From Simplicispira lacusdiani (GTDB taxonomy: Bacteria > Pseudomonadota > Gammaproteobacteria > Burkholderiales > Burkholderiaceae_C): a stretch of DNA of 64,000 nt. The stretch covers positions 124,001 to 188,000 of the forward strand of contig NZ_QXGR01000003.1 in assembly GCF_003604195.1 (NCBI RefSeq). The letters run 5' to 3'. The notes beneath the pieces are model-generated. The model did no database searches and had not been told where the DNA came from. It saw nothing but the letters and a program-made list of their open reading frames with translations. The position numbers and the translations under genes are program-made. Positions 61,703 to 64,000 of the stretch are shown here, in pieces; the first letter of the stretch is position 1; every line of letters begins with the position of its first letter.

Positions 61703-63361
61703 ATGCCCCTGACTGCCCCCCTCCGCGCTCCCTGGCACCCCACGGCCCTGCTGCTGGTGCTTGCCCTGTGGCTGGCCACCCTCGGCAACTTTCCGCTCTG
61801 GACCGCCCTGTGGAGGCTGCCCGAGATGCACGGCCCCCAGGCCGTCGCCACGCTGGGTCTCCTGGTCCTGGTGGTGCTGGCCGCCACGCTGCTGCTGCTG
61901 AGCCTGCTGGTCTGGCCCCGCTGGCTGAAGCCGGCCGGCCTCCTGCTGCTGACCATCACGGCATCGAGCAGCTACTTCATGGCCAGCTACGGCATCGTGA
62001 TCGATCCGACCATGGCGACCAATGTGGTGCAGACCGACATGGGCGAGGCGCTGGACCTGCTGTCCTGGCCGCTGCTCGTCACCCTCACGCTGGGCGCCGC
62101 GCTGCCCGGCATCTGGTGGTGGCGCCAGCCGGTGCGCGCGGTGGGCGCGGTGCGGCTGGCCGGGCAGCAACTGGGCGCCGGCCTGCTGGGCCTGCTGGTC
62201 GCCGTGGCGCTGCTGTGGACCTCGTTCCAGGACGTGGCCTCGCTCATGCGCAACCACAAGCAGCTGCGCTACATGGTCAACCCGTTCAACACGGTGTATG
62301 CCGTGGGCCGCGTCGCGGTGGGCCGCACCACGCAGGCCCAGAAGCCGCTACGCCCCCTGGGCGAGGACGCGCGCGGCCCCGCCGCCACGGGCACGGACCC
62401 CGATGGCGCACCCCTCATCGTGCTGGTGGTCGGCGAGACGGCCCGCGCCGCCAATTTCGGGCTGGGCGGCTACGGGCGCGACACCACGCCCCGGCTCCAG
62501 GCGCTGCAAGGCCAGGGCGATCTGGTGTATTTCTCGAACGTGAGCTCCTGCGGCACCAACACCCAGACCTCGGTGCCCTGCATGTTCTCGCACCTGGGCC
62601 GGGACGGCTATGCGGACGCCTCCGAACGGCACGAGAACCTGCTCGACGTGCTTCAGCGCGCGGGCCTGGCCGTGCTGTGGCTGGACAACCAGTCCGGCTG
62701 CAAGGGCGTGTGCGAGCGCGTGCCGAACGTGGACACCCGCGCCCTGGACTTTCCCGACGTCTGCCCCGACGGCCAGTGCCTCGACGAGGCGATGCTGCGC
62801 CAGCTGCCCCAGGAACTGTCCAAGCTTCCCGCCGAACGCCGCGCCCGGGGCACGGTGGTGGTGATGCACCAGATGGGCAGCCACGGCCCGGCCTACTACA
62901 AGCGCTCGCCGCAGGCGCTCAAGCGGTTCCTGCCCGAATGCACCAGCCACGCGCTGCAGGAATGCCCGGTGGAGCACATCCAGAACGCCTACGACAACTC
63001 GCTGCGCTACACCGACCACTTCCTGGCCGAGACCGTGCAGTGGCTGCAGGCGCAGAAGCGCCCCACGGCCCTGCTCTACCTCTCCGACCACGGCGAATCC
63101 CTGGGCGAGAAGGGGCTGTACCTGCACGGCATGCCCTACCGCATGGCGCCCAAGGAGCAGACCCAGGTGCCCATGCTGGCCTGGATCTCCAAGCCCCTGC
63201 AGCAAGACCGGCACTGGGACATGGCCTGCCTGCGGGCCAAGGCCGGCCAGCCCTGGTCGCACGACAACCTGTTCCACACCCTGCTGGACGTTGCCAGCAT
63301 CCACACCCAGGTACATGTCCCCGCGCTGGACATCCTGTCGGACTGCGCCCGCCCGGCCTGA
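61703..63361 (+). CDS. eptA: Lipid A phosphoethanolamine transferase (EptA/MCR-type)
   Basis: 552 residues. Five N-terminal transmembrane helices (~15-180), then a periplasmic alkaline-phosphatase-fold domain. The zinc ligand Glu245 lies in VVGETARAANFGLGGYGRD, the nucleophile Thr287 in CGTNTQTSVPCMFS, and further zinc ligands in YLSDHGESLGEKG. HQMGSHGPAYY and LHGMPYRMAPKEQTQVPM are family motifs. It adds phosphoethanolamine to lipid A phosphates, lowering polymyxin affinity. It is 62 bp downstream of the kinase gene. No CTTAAG-type PmrA box is seen in that gap, so co-transcription with the two-component genes is likely. Confidence 0.95.
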   Translation: MPLTAPLRAPWHPTALLLVLALWLATLGNFPLWTALWRLPEMHGPQAVATLGLLVLVVLAATLLLLSLLVWPRWLKPAGLLLLTITASSSYFMASYGIVIDPTMATNVVQTDMGEALDLLSWPLLVTLTLGAALPGIWWWRQPVRAVGAVRLAGQQLGAGLLGLLVAVALLWTSFQDVASLMRNHKQLRYMVNPFNTVYAVGRVAVGRTTQAQKPLRPLGEDARGPAATGTDPDGAPLIVLVVGETARAANFGLGGYGRDTTPRLQALQGQGDLVYFSNVSSCGTNTQTSVPCMFSHLGRDGYADASERHENLLDVLQRAGLAVLWLDNQSGCKGVCERVPNVDTRALDFPDVCPDGQCLDEAMLRQLPQELSKLPAERRARGTVVVMHQMGSHGPAYYKRSPQALKRFLPECTSHALQECPVEHIQNAYDNSLRYTDHFLAETVQWLQAQKRPTALLYLSDHGESLGEKGLYLHGMPYRMAPKEQTQVPMLAWISKPLQQDRHWDMACLRAKAGQPWSHDNLFHTLLDVASIHTQVHVPALDILSDCARPA

Positions 63362-63381
63362 GCAATATCGGTGAAAATCGC

Positions 63382-63412
63382 GCACCGGCCGCCCGCCGGT
63401 GCCCTTCCCTCT
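63382..63412 (+). terminator. Weak terminator after eptA
   Basis: Stem GCACCGGC (63382-63389) / GCCGGTGC (63395-63402), loop of five, followed by CCTTCCCTCT. The tract is pyrimidine rich rather than pure T. Confidence 0.45.
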
Positions 63413-63433
63413 TTGCCAGCCCGCCACCACCGC

Positions 63434-64000
63434 ATGTCCACCGTCTTCAACTTCACCTTCGTGCCCTGGTTCCGCTCGGTGGCGCCCTACATCCACAAGT
63501 TCCGCCACCAGACCTTCGTGGTGGGGCTCACGGGCGAGGCCATCGCGGCCGGCAAGCTGCACAACATCGCGCAGGACCTGGCCATGATCAAGGCCATGGG
63601 CGTGAAGATCGTGCTGGTGCACGGCTTTCGCCCGCAGGTGAACGAGCAACTGCAGGCCAAGGGACACCAGGCGAAGTACTCGCACGGCATCCGCATCACC
63701 GATTCGGTGGCGCTCGACTGTGCCCAGGAGGCCGCCGGCCAGCTGCGCTACGAGATCGAGGCCGCTTTCAGCCAGGGCCTGCCCAACACGCCCATGGCCG
63801 ACTCCACCGTGCGCGTGATCTCGGGCAACTTCATCACGGCGCGGCCGGTGGGCATCGTCGACGGCGTGGACTTCGAGCACTCGGGCCTGGTGCGCAAGGT
63901 GGACGTGGCGGGCATCCAGCGCGCGCTGGACATGGACGCGCTGGTGCTGCTCTCGCCGTTCGGCTTCTCGCCCACGGGCGAGGCCTTCAACCTCAGCATG
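63434..64000 (+). CDS. argA: N-acetylglutamate synthase (5' part only)
   Basis: The first 189 codons are in the window; the gene continues beyond it. First step of arginine synthesis: acetyl-CoA plus glutamate. The N-terminal amino-acid-kinase-like domain is clear: FVVGLTGEAIAAGKLHNIAQ, MKAMGVKIVLVHGFRPQVNE-like KAMGVKIVLVHGFRPQVNE, HGIRITDSVALD, and VDFEHSGLVRKVDVAGIQRAL. The expected C-terminal GNAT domain is not visible. ATG 63434 (MSTVFNFTFVPWFRSVAPYI) is the usual family start. Confidence 0.93.
   Translation, partial: MSTVFNFTFVPWFRSVAPYIHKFRHQTFVVGLTGEAIAAGKLHNIAQDLAMIKAMGVKIVLVHGFRPQVNEQLQAKGHQAKYSHGIRITDSVALDCAQEAAGQLRYEIEAAFSQGLPNTPMADSTVRVISGNFITARPVGIVDGVDFEHSGLVRKVDVAGIQRALDMDALVLLSPFGFSPTGEAFNLSM

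Overview
The window is a dense, single-copy chromosomal stretch of a high-GC betaproteobacterium, almost certainly family Comamonadaceae (Acidovorax / Alicycliphilus / Diaphorobacter-like). This rests on the gene orders odhA-odhB-odhL-zapE and ilvB-ilvN-ilvC-pssA-leuA, the protein families present (DUF3619, DUF3106, DUF1631, DUF2325), and two kinds of dispersed palindromic repeat that I recall from this family. No prophage, insertion sequence, integron or CRISPR array is visible. The genus is inference; the gene calls rest on motifs read in the translations.

Layout. 1-2.7 kb: 5' part of a DinG/YoaA-type iron-sulfur helicase, a PP2C phosphatase and a secreted coiled-coil protein. 2.7-9.6 kb (minus): the 2-oxoglutarate dehydrogenase operon sucA-sucB-lpdA, with zapE behind it. 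9.8-15.2 kb: an AI-2E transporter, an AcoR-type sigma-54 activator, and a divergent aldehyde dehydrogenase plus DUF779 pair with a readable -24/-12 promoter. 15.2-19.1 kb: peptide deformylase, a YbaN-like membrane protein, two identical tRNA-Asn genes, the N-end-rule transferases aat-bpt, and an IclR regulator. 19.2-26.7 kb (minus): a PBP7-type endopeptidase, then leuA, pssA, ilvC, ilvN and ilvB. leuA is preceded by a 17-residue leucine-rich leader peptide and an attenuator.

26.9-33.8 kb: an ECF-type sigma factor with three membrane or exported partners (DUF3619, DUF3106, RDD), diacylglycerol kinase, a LOG-family hydrolase, glnB next to nadE, and a GNAT-like protein. 33.8-48.4 kb: two chemoreceptors with nearly identical signalling halves, a GGDEF-EAL protein, the suf iron-sulfur operon sufB-C-D-S-U-T, and DUF2249-nnrS. 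48.7-55.3 kb: an alpha/beta hydrolase, soluble and membrane pyrophosphatases in divergent arrangement, DUF1631, and a Fur-box-preceded DUF2325 protein. 55.4-64 kb: the HrpA helicase, a PmrA/PmrB-like two-component system with an EptA-type phosphoethanolamine transferase, and the start of argA.

The most interesting signals are regulatory. A 9-5-9 operator resembling NsrR sites occurs in front of both suf and nnrS, suggesting one nitric-oxide or Fe-S-sensing regulator for cluster assembly and NO tolerance. The leuA attenuator can be traced from leader peptide to terminator. A sigma-54 promoter with upstream inverted repeats explains the aldehyde dehydrogenase locus. A dispersed palindromic repeat lies between genes and also, in frame, inside nadE, the GNAT-like gene and hrpA; hrpA carries a second, GC-rich insertion as well. 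A pair of inverted GC-rich repeats brackets sufU-sufT.
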